Under the pieces are notes generated by a model. It did no database searches and was not told the DNA's origin. It saw only the letters and a program-made list of their open reading frames with translations. The translations under genes and the position numbers were made by a program. From BS150m-G50 sp964501185 [NCBI: uncultured Bacteroidia bacterium] (GTDB lineage Bacteria > CAIWAD01 > BS150m-G50), in the NCBI GenBank assembly GCA_964501185.1, contig CAZCRT010000008.1, positions 1 through 64,000 on the forward strand: DNA of 64,000 nt, in the 5' to 3' direction. Below, piece after piece: positions 1-9,598 of the stretch; position 1 is the first letter of the stretch, and each line of letters begins with the position of its first letter.

Positions 1-510
1 AATATGTTTGTCAAAGAAACTGTAAACGTAGAAGGTTAGTTATACATTTTAGTATTTCCAGTACTTCAGAATATTCCTGCATAAGTACTATAACTGACAA
101 TTCCAGAATGGCGTCCAGATAATACCGCTACAATAGTTATTGCATCAGTATACTACAGCACAACAACAGGTAACTGTACAGGCAATCAAACCGCCTGTAC
201 CACCCATAACAGGATGCGAAGCAGTATGTATGCTTATAATAGCTTTCTGAAGCGCGTTGTAATCAGTAACATGCAATCAGTAAGTACTAAGTGGCAAACA
301 GTATGCCAATCGTGAATTTCGAGATAGTATACATAGAATTAACGAGTGAAAATGTCAGTAGAATATACTTACGAAAAATGGAGATATACTGTTCAGTATT
401 TATACAGTAGCGATGGTGTTGCAGTGGAGATGAGCTGTTGCTGGTAGGGGGATCATAGCTTCTGATTCCAATTCTATCTATGTAATGGACTAACTGTTGT
501 CCCGAATGAA

Positions 511-539
511 CTTACACCTTTCAGTAACGCTGGTATAAT
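511..539 (+). promoter_or_regulatory. candidate sigma-70 promoter for serS
   Basis: CTTACA (511-516), a 17-bp spacer, then TATAAT (534-539) preceded by TGG, i.e. an extended -10 element. It points to serS and would leave a 5' leader of roughly 200 nt. This is a pattern match only. Confidence 0.5.
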
Positions 540-685
540 ATCTGCACCCACCTGCTCGTTTTCTTCACTTCTGATTCGGTGTTGTTCTAACACTATTCAT
601 TGCACCATGCCACCTGTATATGTAGTTTAACTGGATAGTAATGAGATGATCAGCACGTTGTCACACTGCGGAAAAGCTGACAGTA

Positions 686-714
686 GACGATCCCGTGAAA
701 CGACGATCCCGTGA
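686..714 (+). repeat. short direct repeat before serS
   Basis: GACGATCCCGTGA occurs at 686-698 and again at 702-714. A decayed third copy (CGATGACCCAGTGA) runs to 728, just before the serS ribosome binding site at 733-737. It may be a leader structure or simple slippage. Confidence 0.6.
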
Positions 715-743
715 CGATGACCCAGTGAATTTGGAGACCTGCC

Positions 744-2018
744 ATGATTCCGATGAAATTCATACGCGAAAACCCGCAGCTGGTACGCGACGCCATCCGT
801 GATAAAAAAGAGAAGCGGGGTGACGTCGATCGCCTGCTGGAACTCGACGAACAGTTACGTCAGCTGACAACTACTGCTGACGATCTGAAGAGTGAGCGTA
901 ACAAGGCCTCTAAAGAAATCGGTCGATTGCAGAAGGCTGGTGAGGATGCCAGCGGCCAGAAAGCTGCCATGCAGGATGTCGCCGCCCGCATCAAAGAGCT
1001 GGATGTAGAGTTACGGGAACTGAGTGGGGTCCTTCAGGAGGAGCTGCTTCATATCCCCAATATGCCACTGCCGGAAGTGCCGGTTGGTAACAGTGAAGAG
1101 GATAATCGCGAGGTGGCAGTTCGTGGAGAACCGAAAGAATTCGATTTTGAACCGCTGGATCATCTGCAACTGAGTGAAAAGCACGGTCTGCTTGACATGC
1201 AGCGGGGCGCCAGGATTACCGGCTCCGGTTTTCCCCTCTACCGTGGTGATGGCGCGAAACTGGAACGGGCTCTGATTAACTTCATGCTGGACCTGCACAC
1301 ACGGGAACATGGTTTTGAGGAGGTCTTCACCCCCTTTGTTGCTAATGCTGACGCAATGCGGGGCACAGGGCAGATTCCTAAACTGGTTGATGATATGTAT
1401 CACATCGGTCAGGAGGATCTCTATCTCATCCCTACTGCTGAGGTCACCATTACCAACATTTTCCAGGGTGATATTCTGCCGGAAAAGGACCTGCCACAAT
1501 CCCTGGCCGGGTATTCCGCCTGCTTCCGGAGGGAAGCCGGGTCTTATGGCAAAGACACCCGCGGTCTGCTGAGGGTACATCAGTTTAACAAGGTAGAGAT
1601 GGTTAAACTGGTCAGGCCGGAAGAGTCCGGGGAGGCACTGGAACAGCTGCGCGGGTTTGCGGAGAGAGTTCTGCAATTGCTCGGTATCCACTATCGGGTA
1701 CTCGAACTCTGTACTGCAGATCTCAGTTTTGCCGCCGCCCGCTGCTACGATCTGGAAGCCTGGGCACCGGGGGAGGGTAAATTCCTGGAAGTGTCAAGTT
1801 GCAGCAATTTTCTCGATTTTCAGGCGCGCCGTGCTAACATTCGTTATCGTGATGATGCCAGTGGCAAGGTACGTTTTCTGCATACACTGAACGGTTCCGG
1901 TCTGGCTACCAGCCGGCTGTTTGTGGCACTTATTGAGACCTGGCAGAACCAGGATGGTTCGATTACTGTTCCGGAAGCACTGCGCCCCTGGTTTAATGAC
2001 AGAGAAAAAATCGGTTAG
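744..2018 (+). CDS. serS: seryl-tRNA synthetase
   Basis: Charges tRNA-Ser with serine in the cytoplasm (class II aminoacyl-tRNA synthetase). The protein is 424 residues, the usual bacterial length. Residues about 1-110 form the basic, heptad-rich coiled-coil arm that grips the tRNA-Ser long variable arm. The rest is the class II core, with the TAEV serine-site motif near residue 231, the FRREAGSYGKDTRG motif 2 region near 262-275 and the LNGSGLATSR motif 3 near 380. The ATG at 744 is chosen because GGAGA (733-737) lies 6 bases upstream; the next in-frame ATG (753) would be too far. Two tRNA-Ser genes lie 11 kb downstream. Confidence 0.98.
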   Translation: MIPMKFIRENPQLVRDAIRDKKEKRGDVDRLLELDEQLRQLTTTADDLKSERNKASKEIGRLQKAGEDASGQKAAMQDVAARIKELDVELRELSGVLQEELLHIPNMPLPEVPVGNSEEDNREVAVRGEPKEFDFEPLDHLQLSEKHGLLDMQRGARITGSGFPLYRGDGAKLERALINFMLDLHTREHGFEEVFTPFVANADAMRGTGQIPKLVDDMYHIGQEDLYLIPTAEVTITNIFQGDILPEKDLPQSLAGYSACFRREAGSYGKDTRGLLRVHQFNKVEMVKLVRPEESGEALEQLRGFAERVLQLLGIHYRVLELCTADLSFAAARCYDLEAWAPGEGKFLEVSSCSNFLDFQARRANIRYRDDASGKVRFLHTLNGSGLATSRLFVALIETWQNQDGSITVPEALRPWFNDREKIG

Positions 2019-2029
2019 TTGGAGCTGTT

Positions 2030-2569
2030 ATGACTCCTGCTGAATTCCGCAGGCAACTGCAAACCCTTTATCGCAGACTGCAGATAGCAGCTCTGGCTGG
2101 CCCCCCCAGCATGGCTGTATTCACTCATGACTACGGTCTGCTCTGGCTGGAAACTCCCGCAGGTCATGACGGGCAACAGGAGCAGGTGCGGCGCTGGCAA
2201 CGCTTCATTCCGGATGAGAGGTGGTTGTTACCGATCGATCCCTTTTACCTACCCTTCACCGGTACCGACTGGGCTGGTATTCCCTTTGTGAAACAGGTAG
2301 ATGAGCGAACGGGGAAACTGCCGGAACTGCTGCTGACTGTCTGTAATGGTCAAACCGGTATACTCTGTCGCGAACCGCAATTATCACTTGAAAAGCTGAT
2401 CATGGCAGAAGCAGAAGCGCGTCAGAGTGTTTTAAACCGTATTACAAATGCCGACGAGCAGATTCCGCCAACTACCGCATCATCGTCAGAGAGCTGTTGG
2501 AGTTGTGACCAGAGCAATCCGCACAACTGTCTGGGAAGTGACTGTGTGAATTTCGCGAATCACCAATAG
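2030..2569 (+). CDS. hypothetical protein with cysteine-rich tail
   Basis: A 179-residue protein I do not recognise. It begins 11 bases after serS stops, behind GGAG (2020-2023), so it is probably cotranscribed with serS. It has no signal peptide or membrane helix. The body is rich in Trp, Pro and aromatic residues. The last 25 residues carry four Cys in the arrangement CWSCDQ...NCLGSDC, which could bind a metal such as zinc or form an Fe-S site. No catalytic motif is visible. Codon use resembles the neighbouring genes, so it appears to be a real native gene. Confidence 0.7.
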   Translation: MTPAEFRRQLQTLYRRLQIAALAGPPSMAVFTHDYGLLWLETPAGHDGQQEQVRRWQRFIPDERWLLPIDPFYLPFTGTDWAGIPFVKQVDERTGKLPELLLTVCNGQTGILCREPQLSLEKLIMAEAEARQSVLNRITNADEQIPPTTASSSESCWSCDQSNPHNCLGSDCVNFANHQ

Positions 2570-2659
2570 ATTGTTTCCACTATGTTGCCGACAACGAAAC
2601 AGGGATGACTGTTTGCAGAAGGATACTCTTTTCAGGAATCGATTAACTGGAGCTGTATG

Positions 2660-4012
2660 ATGAAAACACTCATTATCGGTGCTGGTGATGTCGGTGTTTT
2701 TCTGACCGGAACGCTGGTCAAAGAGGGGCACAATGTCACAGTTATTGATAGCTCAACCGAAAAACTGGAGCAGCTGAACCAGTCCTTCGACCTGATGACA
2801 CTGCAGGGCGATGGTGCTAATCCGCGTTTACTGCGCCGTAGCGGAATCAGTGATGTGGATCTGGTGCTGGCGGTAACCAACTGTGATAAAACCAATATTC
2901 TGGCAGCCCTGCTGGCACGGGAGAGTGGTGTCTCCCGTATCGTGGTCCGTGTCGATACCGAAGAATTCATGCAGGAAAACTGGCATTTCGAATCCACGCG
3001 CACAGGAAGTATCCATCTGGTACGGCCAACCTCGATCATTACCCGGGAGATAACCGCACTGCTGCGCCACTCTGCCGTGCTTAATCTATTCGATTTTGCA
3101 GATGGGAAAATCCAGGTGATGGAGCTGAGCATCAGGGAGAAGTGTGACATTACCGGTGTAACCATGCAGAACCTGGCATACCGCAATCAGGACTTCCAGT
3201 TTCGTGTCATGCTGGTAATCAGGGATGACAGGACATTTGTACCCGGTGCTGATGATCAGGTTCTGGTCGGTGATAAAATCTATATCGTCTTTCCCACCCA
3301 GGAGTTGCATCAGATAATACGATTGACCGGGCAGCTGGATTCCCTGGCGAAACGGATAATGATCTATGGTGGTAGCCAGATTGCCAGCCAGTTGGCCAGA
3401 CATCTGGAAAAATTTCGGGGTATGCAGGTCAAACTGATAGAGGCAGGGGCTTCGGAGACCACCGTGGCCGCTTCCGGCCTTACCGACACCCTGGTGCTTT
3501 CCGGGGAAGCTACCGACATAGATCTGCTGGCTCGCGAAGGTATCATGGAGATGGACGCTTTTATCGCTCTGGCAGAGGATGAGGAGAAGAACCTGATTGC
3601 CAGCCTGATGGCACAGCACCTGAAAGTCAAACGAACCATTACACTTCTGGCCAAAGCTGACTACCTGCCTATCGCTTCAACTATCGGTCTCGATGTGACA
3701 ATTAATAAACAGACATCCACTGCCAGCGCAATCCTGCAATACATTCGCCAGGGCAAAGTAGTGAAGCTGAATGCACTGACTGATGCCGACTCCCAGATTA
3801 TTGAATATGAAGTAAGCCCGAAATCACCCTGCGTCGGCAAGAAAGTAAAGGACCTCCGTCTTCCGGAAAACAGCCTGATCTGCGGTGTTTACATGCCGGG
3901 AAAATATGCGGAAGTTCCATGGGGTGAAACACTGATCCGTGCCGATGACCGGGTGACTGTTTTTGCAATGAAGGAATCACTGCGCAAGATTGAAAAGATG
4001 TTCGGTACCTGA
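2660..4012 (+). CDS. trkA: Trk potassium uptake protein TrkA
   Basis: Peripheral NAD(H)-binding gating subunit of the Trk potassium transporter. The 450-residue length fits the tandem architecture of TrkA: RCK_N (Rossmann)-RCK_C repeated twice. The first Rossmann motif GAGDVG is at residues 7-12 and a second, weaker nucleotide-binding fold starts near 230 (IYGGSQIA). ATG codons lie at 2657 and 2660; GGAG at 2649-2652 favours 2660 (spacing 7). The stop overlaps the trkH start (TGATG), so the two subunits are translationally coupled. RCK_C domains bind nucleotides in some families (c-di-AMP in Firmicutes), which is interesting given the YbbR-like gene downstream. Confidence 0.95.
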   Translation: MKTLIIGAGDVGVFLTGTLVKEGHNVTVIDSSTEKLEQLNQSFDLMTLQGDGANPRLLRRSGISDVDLVLAVTNCDKTNILAALLARESGVSRIVVRVDTEEFMQENWHFESTRTGSIHLVRPTSIITREITALLRHSAVLNLFDFADGKIQVMELSIREKCDITGVTMQNLAYRNQDFQFRVMLVIRDDRTFVPGADDQVLVGDKIYIVFPTQELHQIIRLTGQLDSLAKRIMIYGGSQIASQLARHLEKFRGMQVKLIEAGASETTVAASGLTDTLVLSGEATDIDLLAREGIMEMDAFIALAEDEEKNLIASLMAQHLKVKRTITLLAKADYLPIASTIGLDVTINKQTSTASAILQYIRQGKVVKLNALTDADSQIIEYEVSPKSPCVGKKVKDLRLPENSLICGVYMPGKYAEVPWGETLIRADDRVTVFAMKESLRKIEKMFGT

Positions 4013-5454
4013 TGAACCTGCGACTGGTTTTCCACATCCTCAGCTACTTTGTCATCGTCCTGGGTGGGACGATGGCGCTTCCATTTGGTGTTGCCGTCTG
4101 GTATGGTGAAGCGGCCCTGAGCACATTTGCCTACACCGGTATAGCCCTGTTGGTGATCGGCTTTATCCTGAGCAGGGTATTTCGTGGTAAAGGGGAACCG
4201 GTTCTCAAGGACGGTTTTCTTATTGTTACTTTCGCCTGGGTGATCTTTGCGCTGGGTGGGGCGCTGCCGTTTTATTTCAGCGGTGCCATTCCCTCCTTTA
4301 TCGATGCCTTTTTTGAATCGATGTCCGGGTTTACTACCACCGGAGCCTCCATTCTCACTGATATTGAAGGATTGCCCCGCAGCATGCTGATCTGGCGGAG
4401 TTTCATCCAATGGCTCGGTGGAATGGGAATTGTGGTTTTCTCCATCGCTATCCTGCCGCTGCTCGGTATTGGTGGTATGCAGCTTTTCAAGGCTGAGGTG
4501 CCGGGGCCCACAACCGACAAGGTAACACCCCGCATCAAGCAGACCGCTCTGATCCTCTGGGGTATTTACACTCTGTTCACAGCGGTGGAGACTCTGCTGT
4601 TGTGGCTGGGCTCAATGAGCTGGTTTGATGCGGTCAATCACGCTTTCACCACCATGGCAACAGGTGGTTTCTCTACCCGTAATGAGAGTATAGCCGCTTA
4701 CGGATCCACCTACATCAATCTGGTAATAATATTTTTCATGTTGCTTGCCGGTGTCAACTTCACATTACACATGCGCTGGTTGACAGGACGCTTCGGCTGG
4801 ATGACACAGGAGCCGGAGTTTCGTTTCTATATTGTACTGATCGTTCTGGTTACCCTGTTGACTGCTGGCACCCTAATTCTGATACAGGGACAGGAGGTCG
4901 GTTACGCCTTTGAACACAGCCTTTTCACGACAGTATCACTGATTACAACTACCGGTTTTGGTACAGTAGATTTCAATCTCTGGCCGGTCTTGATTCAGTT
5001 TATCCTGATCGGTTTGATGTTTATCGGTGGAATGGCCGGTTCAACAGGTGGTGGTATCAAAGTAGTACGGATCCAGGTATTGCTGAAACGGGCACGACTG
5101 GAGCTGCGACGAATGGTGCATCCAAACGCGGTACTTCCAGTAAAACTGGGGAAACGGATAATCAAGAGGGATATTGTAGTCAACATTACCGGTTTCATTA
5201 TTCTCTTTCTGATGATCCAGACACTGGCCACCTTAGTAGTGGCAGCATTTGGATATGATATGGTCACTTCATTCTCAGCTGTCACCGCCTCTTTGAGTAA
5301 TATCGGACCTGGCCTGGCAGCTGTAGGGCCGACTGCGAACTATTCCTGGATGCATCCGGTAGTAAAAGTGGTGCTGAGTTTTTGTATGCTGCTGGGGCGA
5401 TTGGAGTTGTTTACGGTACTTGTTATAATGACGCGTGGTTTCTGGCGCGTATAG
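4012..5454 (+). CDS. trkH: Trk potassium channel subunit TrkH/TrkG
   Basis: Integral inner-membrane potassium-translocating subunit that pairs with TrkA. The 480-residue protein is strongly hydrophobic, with about ten or more membrane segments and the four M1-P-M2 repeats of the SKT superfamily. Pore-loop-like Thr/Gly motifs are visible (SGFTTTGASIL near residue 103, TTMATGGFSTRN near 215, TTTGFGTVDF near 312, ASLSNIGPGL near 427). The TMAGSTGGG-like stretch (MAGSTGGGIKV) after the third pore is typical of TrkH. The start overlaps the trkA stop by one base. Confidence 0.96.
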   Translation: MNLRLVFHILSYFVIVLGGTMALPFGVAVWYGEAALSTFAYTGIALLVIGFILSRVFRGKGEPVLKDGFLIVTFAWVIFALGGALPFYFSGAIPSFIDAFFESMSGFTTTGASILTDIEGLPRSMLIWRSFIQWLGGMGIVVFSIAILPLLGIGGMQLFKAEVPGPTTDKVTPRIKQTALILWGIYTLFTAVETLLLWLGSMSWFDAVNHAFTTMATGGFSTRNESIAAYGSTYINLVIIFFMLLAGVNFTLHMRWLTGRFGWMTQEPEFRFYIVLIVLVTLLTAGTLILIQGQEVGYAFEHSLFTTVSLITTTGFGTVDFNLWPVLIQFILIGLMFIGGMAGSTGGGIKVVRIQVLLKRARLELRRMVHPNAVLPVKLGKRIIKRDIVVNITGFIILFLMIQTLATLVVAAFGYDMVTSFSAVTASLSNIGPGLAAVGPTANYSWMHPVVKVVLSFCMLLGRLELFTVLVIMTRGFWRV

Positions 5455-5476
5455 AGATGAATACCAATAAACGGAG

Positions 5477-6433
5477 ATGTCGGTGGGACGCAGTAAACTG
5501 AGTCGGCTTGTATCGCTACGAATCAACTCCAGACAGTTGTTGCTGACCTTCATTCTGGCACTGGCCACCTGGTTTGTAATTACTTCCGGTAACCAGTACG
5601 AATTTGATGAGACGATTCCTGTGCGCACCAGAGGTCTTCAGGAGCAGGGCAGGATACTTGTCACCGATCAACTTCCTGAAGTCACCACCCGTATTCGGGG
5701 ACGGGGCTGGTCACTCTGGCAGGAATACCTCTTCAACCGGGCGTGGTATGATTTACCGATTGTCGATGAAAACAGCCCTGTTGTCACGGTTACACTGCAA
5801 CCGGAACAGGTGATCATCCCGGCTGCTGCCAATCTGGCGCCGGTTGCTGTCATAAAGCCCCGTCAGCTGGAACTGCGTATCGATGAGATAACCACCGCGA
5901 CCCTGCGTGTGGAACCACAACTGGCGCTGGATCTGATGCCAGGTTATCGCCAGGTGGGGCAGCCGGTGGTAATACCTGACACCCTGCAATTGACAGCTCC
6001 CGCTTCAATCCTGGATACGCTTACCAGCATCTCGACTGAGCTTATCAAGAGGACAGGTGTTGACAGGCCTCTGGAGCTGACGACCCGGCTGGTTATACCT
6101 TTTAATCATCTGCAACCGCCACATCAACAGGTAACTGTCAAACTGGATATTCAACCCCTGTTGGAACTTGAGTTTTCCAATCTGGCAGTCGAGACCAGAA
6201 ACCTGCCTGATCATGTTTCCATACTGCTCGATCCGCCGGTTGTCTCAGCCCTGCTTGCCGGCCCCACCAGCTATATGCGGGAGCTCACTGCTGATCAACT
6301 GACTGTGAGTGTTGACTTCAGCAACTGGCGTCCGGAATCACCCCGGCTTCTGCCGGATATCGATTATCCTGACGGTGTAGAGCTGATTGCTACTACTCCG
6401 GAACGGGTCAAAATCCGGCTTATCGTAGAATGA
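5477..6433 (+). CDS. YbbR-like membrane-anchored protein
   Basis: A 318-residue protein with one N-terminal membrane helix (about residues 20-40, LLLTFILALATWFVITSG) followed by about 280 extracytoplasmic residues of beta-rich repeats. This is the layout of YbbR-domain proteins (CdaR in Firmicutes), which regulate the CdaA diadenylate cyclase. Repeated 'LPDHVSI...PPVVSALLAGP' type segments fit YbbR repeats. It sits 22 bases after trkH and overlaps tsaD by ATGA. No cdaA lies in the window, so the regulatory role is inferred from family and context. Confidence 0.75.
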   Translation: MSVGRSKLSRLVSLRINSRQLLLTFILALATWFVITSGNQYEFDETIPVRTRGLQEQGRILVTDQLPEVTTRIRGRGWSLWQEYLFNRAWYDLPIVDENSPVVTVTLQPEQVIIPAAANLAPVAVIKPRQLELRIDEITTATLRVEPQLALDLMPGYRQVGQPVVIPDTLQLTAPASILDTLTSISTELIKRTGVDRPLELTTRLVIPFNHLQPPHQQVTVKLDIQPLLELEFSNLAVETRNLPDHVSILLDPPVVSALLAGPTSYMRELTADQLTVSVDFSNWRPESPRLLPDIDYPDGVELIATTPERVKIRLIVE

Positions 6434-7455
6434 TTACTCTTGCCGTTGAAACATCATGTGACGAAACTGCAGTTGCGCTGCTGGATAACGACCGGGTGCT
6501 GACCTCCATTGCCCGTACACAGCAGATACATTCCCGCTTCGGTGGTGTTGTACCGGAGATTGCCTCCCGCGAACATATCCGTTTGATCGACCAGGTTGTA
6601 AGGGAAGCCCTCCAGGAAAGTGGTTGCGAACTTGGGGACATTGACCTGCTGGCGGCTACACGGGGCCCCGGATTGCTGGGGGCGCTCCTGGTTGGTTTTC
6701 ATTTTACCGCTGGCCTGGCTTTGCGATTGCGTCGGCCTTTTATTGCGGTCAATCACATGGAAGGGCACATCTACGCTAATTACCTCAACGGCTGCCAACC
6801 CCGTTTCCCGGCACTTATCCTGGTAGTCTCAGGTGGCCATACACAGCTGTTGTTGTTCGAAGGTATACATGACTACCGTTTACTTGGAGAAACCCGTGAC
6901 GATGCCGCTGGAGAAGCTTTTGACAAAGGCGCGAAGATCCTGGGGCTGGGATATCCCGGCGGGCCGGTGCTGTCAGCCCGGGCGGAGTCGGGTGATCCGG
7001 CAGCGATTGAATTCCCCAGAGGGATGTTGCGCTCCGGTAACCTGGAATTCAGCTTCTCCGGGCTTAAAACAGCATTGTTGAACTATACTCGCAAACTGGC
7101 TCCAGGTGAGTTATCTGATCAACTTGCTGATATCGCTGCCAGTTATCAGGAGGCGATTGTCGATATACTCTCGATAAAGACTGCTGCAGCCCTGAAACAA
7201 TATCCTGTTCGGCAGCTGTTGATAGCAGGAGGTGTGGCTGCAAACGGTTCACTACGGGAACGGATCAGGACAATTGCTACTGGCAGAGTTGAGGAAATCA
7301 TCCTGCCTGAACTGCCCTTCTGTACCGATAATGCGGCCATGATTGCCCGTGCCGCAATAGCCCGTTATGAAACCGATGGGGCATCTCCTGCAGGTCTGGA
7401 CGCTGTTCCCAACCTGCCGCTGGATCAACGGGGGGAGAGACCGGCAGATGACTGA
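6430..7455 (+). CDS. tsaD: tRNA threonylcarbamoyladenosine transferase TsaD
   Basis: Transfers threonylcarbamoyl from TC-AMP to A37 of ANN-decoding tRNAs, with TsaB and TsaE. The 341-residue protein starts with the ASKHA fold phosphate loop (ETSCDETA, residues 7-14). It carries the metal-binding NHMEGH signature at residues 108-113 (His109, His113), the VSGGHT motif near 136, and the late metal Asp in the PELPFCTDNAAMIA stretch. Start ATG overlaps the preceding stop (ATGA), indicating coupling. Family length is about 340, so it is intact. Confidence 0.97.
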   Translation: MITLAVETSCDETAVALLDNDRVLTSIARTQQIHSRFGGVVPEIASREHIRLIDQVVREALQESGCELGDIDLLAATRGPGLLGALLVGFHFTAGLALRLRRPFIAVNHMEGHIYANYLNGCQPRFPALILVVSGGHTQLLLFEGIHDYRLLGETRDDAAGEAFDKGAKILGLGYPGGPVLSARAESGDPAAIEFPRGMLRSGNLEFSFSGLKTALLNYTRKLAPGELSDQLADIAASYQEAIVDILSIKTAAALKQYPVRQLLIAGGVAANGSLRERIRTIATGRVEEIILPELPFCTDNAAMIARAAIARYETDGASPAGLDAVPNLPLDQRGERPADD

Positions 7456-9538
7456 TCTCGCTCTCAGCTGGTCCTGGCCCGCCGGCTGGTTCTGGCTGGC
7501 CATACCACTGCTTCTGCTGCTGGCCTGGTGGATGTATCATAAAACTGTTCCCAAACTGCCCCCGGCGCTGCGCTGGTTGCTGTTCAGTCTGCGATCCGTG
7601 TCATTGCTCCTGATCCTGTTCCTGCTCTGGAATCCCGTATTGCTGTTGCAACAGCGTTTTACCAGACCGGCGGAAACAGCAGTCCTGATTGATGCCTCGC
7701 TTTCGATGGCTTTTCCTGTCGCCAAGCTGGATTCAACAATGCACTGGCTGCAAATGCTGGAAAAACCATTCGCCGCAACCAGTATCAACTACTTTCTGTG
7801 CGGTGATACACTGCTGCCACTCGGAGACAGGGCACCGGAAACTATATCCTGCAATCAACCCGCAACTGACCTGGCACAATCGCTGGAGCAACTGAATCAC
7901 CATTTCACCGGGCGTAATCTGCAGGCAGTAGTGTTACTGACTGACGGTGTGGTAAATCGCGGTGGGGAACCTGCACGCGTGTTGCTCCCGCAGGTGCCAG
8001 TATATGCTGCAGGTATTGGTGATACACTGGCGCCACCCGATGCAGGCCTGCGTGATATGGAAGTAAACCCGGTGTTGCAGCCAGGTGATACAGCAAGAGT
8101 TGCCATCACTGTGACTGCTCGTGGAATGGCTGGTGAACAGGGTGAACTGCGGTTGACTCTGGATGGAGAACAGTTGTCGCGACATAGAATCAGACTACCG
8201 GCAGAGCAGTTTCCACTGCATGAGGAATTCCGCTTTATCTCCGATCAGCATGGTAGACATAAACTGCAGGTTGAATTGATCACTTCTGACAGTGAAGAGA
8301 CGCATCTTAACAACACTCTGGCACAATATGTGGACCTGCAGAAGAATCAGCATCTGGTTCGTTTGATTGCCGGTGCCCCCTCTTTTGACCTGGAGATGAT
8401 CAGCTTCCTGCTGGGGCAGCTGGAAGCGGTTGTGGTGGAAACCTGGTTATTCAGCAGCGGGTTTGAGATCCCTGCCGATGCTGCTGTAGCCGATCTGGTG
8501 GTGTTGATAGATTTTCCGCTGCCACAGACAGCCCGGAGAGAGCTGGACAATGTCCGGCAGTCGATTGAAGGGCTTCCCACTGTCTGGATTCCGGGTGCAT
8601 CAGTCGATCGTGCCCGGCTGGCGGAGTTATCTCACTGGCCACAACTAGCATCCCGTCTAACTCCGGCACCTGTATTCCCACGTCCGCAGAAGGTGCATCC
8701 CGTACTGGGGCAGGAACCGGATCTGCAACACCTGGTTCAACGATGGCGCGGATTGCCACCGGTAATCTCTCAGTATCGCCTGCAGGATATCCCCGCCCGG
8801 GCGCAGGTGTTGATAAGCAGCAGCAGTAGTACTGATCGTCCGTTGCTGATTGTGCAGGAGGATGACAACCAGACCAGACGTGCCTGGCTGCTGGCCCGGG
8901 ATAGCTGGCAGTGGCATCTGCAGATGCAGGAACACGCCTCTGGCAGCACACTTTATGCGGATCTCCTGCGGGAACTGACACGATGGCTTACCGTTACTGC
9001 TGACGAGCGGCAGTTGCAGATAGCGCCACTGCGGGATATTTTCCAGGAAAACCAGCCGGTCCGTTTTCAGGGCATGGTCGTTGATGACAGCCGTCAACCG
9101 GTTACCGGAGCCGAGTTGAAGCTGGAGATCGTTTCTGATTCGTTGAGGGACAGTTACCGTCTCAGCGATCAGGGTAATGGCCGTTACCATGTCGATCTGG
9201 GGCTTCTGCCGGAGGGTGACTACGAATACCGGGTCAGCGGTAATCGCGGCGGTTACCTGCTGTCACCGGAATCAGGGATGTTCGCAGTAGCTCCTTTCAG
9301 TATAGAATTTCGCACTCCGGCACTGGTTACAGAGCCACTGCGCAGGTTAGCCCGGGTCAGTGGTGGATTGTACTTAAATGATGCTCCCGCTCACTGGGAG
9401 GATGAACTGCAATTCTACAACCAGCTGATTCAATCAGAACAGGATCATCTGCTCCGGAACAAATGGCTGTTGATGAGCGTCATACTATTGCTGCTCTTTG
9501 TTGAGTGGTTCCTGCGTAAATATAACCACCTGCTTTGA
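7448..9538 (+). CDS. VWA-domain membrane protein
   Basis: A 696-residue inner-membrane protein. Two N-terminal helices (about residues 10-30 and 40-65) are followed by a von Willebrand factor A domain with an intact MIDAS motif DASLS at residues 82-86 and LLTDG later. A long periplasmic-like region with Ig/beta-sandwich character follows, then a C-terminal helix (about 670-690) with a basic end. This resembles the BatA/aerotolerance-type and glutamine-amidotransferase-associated VWA proteins of FCB bacteria. No MoxR ATPase or Bat partner is adjacent. The start overlaps tsaD by 8 bases; GGGGGGAGAG just upstream supports it. Exact function unknown. Confidence 0.8.
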   Translation: MTDLALSWSWPAGWFWLAIPLLLLLAWWMYHKTVPKLPPALRWLLFSLRSVSLLLILFLLWNPVLLLQQRFTRPAETAVLIDASLSMAFPVAKLDSTMHWLQMLEKPFAATSINYFLCGDTLLPLGDRAPETISCNQPATDLAQSLEQLNHHFTGRNLQAVVLLTDGVVNRGGEPARVLLPQVPVYAAGIGDTLAPPDAGLRDMEVNPVLQPGDTARVAITVTARGMAGEQGELRLTLDGEQLSRHRIRLPAEQFPLHEEFRFISDQHGRHKLQVELITSDSEETHLNNTLAQYVDLQKNQHLVRLIAGAPSFDLEMISFLLGQLEAVVVETWLFSSGFEIPADAAVADLVVLIDFPLPQTARRELDNVRQSIEGLPTVWIPGASVDRARLAELSHWPQLASRLTPAPVFPRPQKVHPVLGQEPDLQHLVQRWRGLPPVISQYRLQDIPARAQVLISSSSSTDRPLLIVQEDDNQTRRAWLLARDSWQWHLQMQEHASGSTLYADLLRELTRWLTVTADERQLQIAPLRDIFQENQPVRFQGMVVDDSRQPVTGAELKLEIVSDSLRDSYRLSDQGNGRYHVDLGLLPEGDYEYRVSGNRGGYLLSPESGMFAVAPFSIEFRTPALVTEPLRRLARVSGGLYLNDAPAHWEDELQFYNQLIQSEQDHLLRNKWLLMSVILLLLFVEWFLRKYNHLL

Positions 9539-9598
9539 TCCGGATGATTCTGTAATACCCCCTGTGCCAACCACTTCCCGCCCGGAAAGTGTATTCTA

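Larger units (their letters stand above)
1..743. other. AT-rich non-coding leader
   Basis: No frame on either strand gives a credible protein here, and the base composition is visibly more AT-rich than the genes that follow. It is scattered with short CAGTA/AGTAC/GTATAC words. A perfect 8-bp inverted repeat (GTACAGGC, 176-183; GCCTGTAC, 193-200) has a 9-nt loop and no T-run. A candidate promoter (511-539) and a 13-bp direct repeat (686-714) precede serS. The window edge may hide an upstream gene. Confidence 0.6.

Noticed and set aside
1011-1691. 226-codon minus-strand frame inside serS
   Set aside because: It lies entirely within the well-supported serS gene and has no protein-like features.
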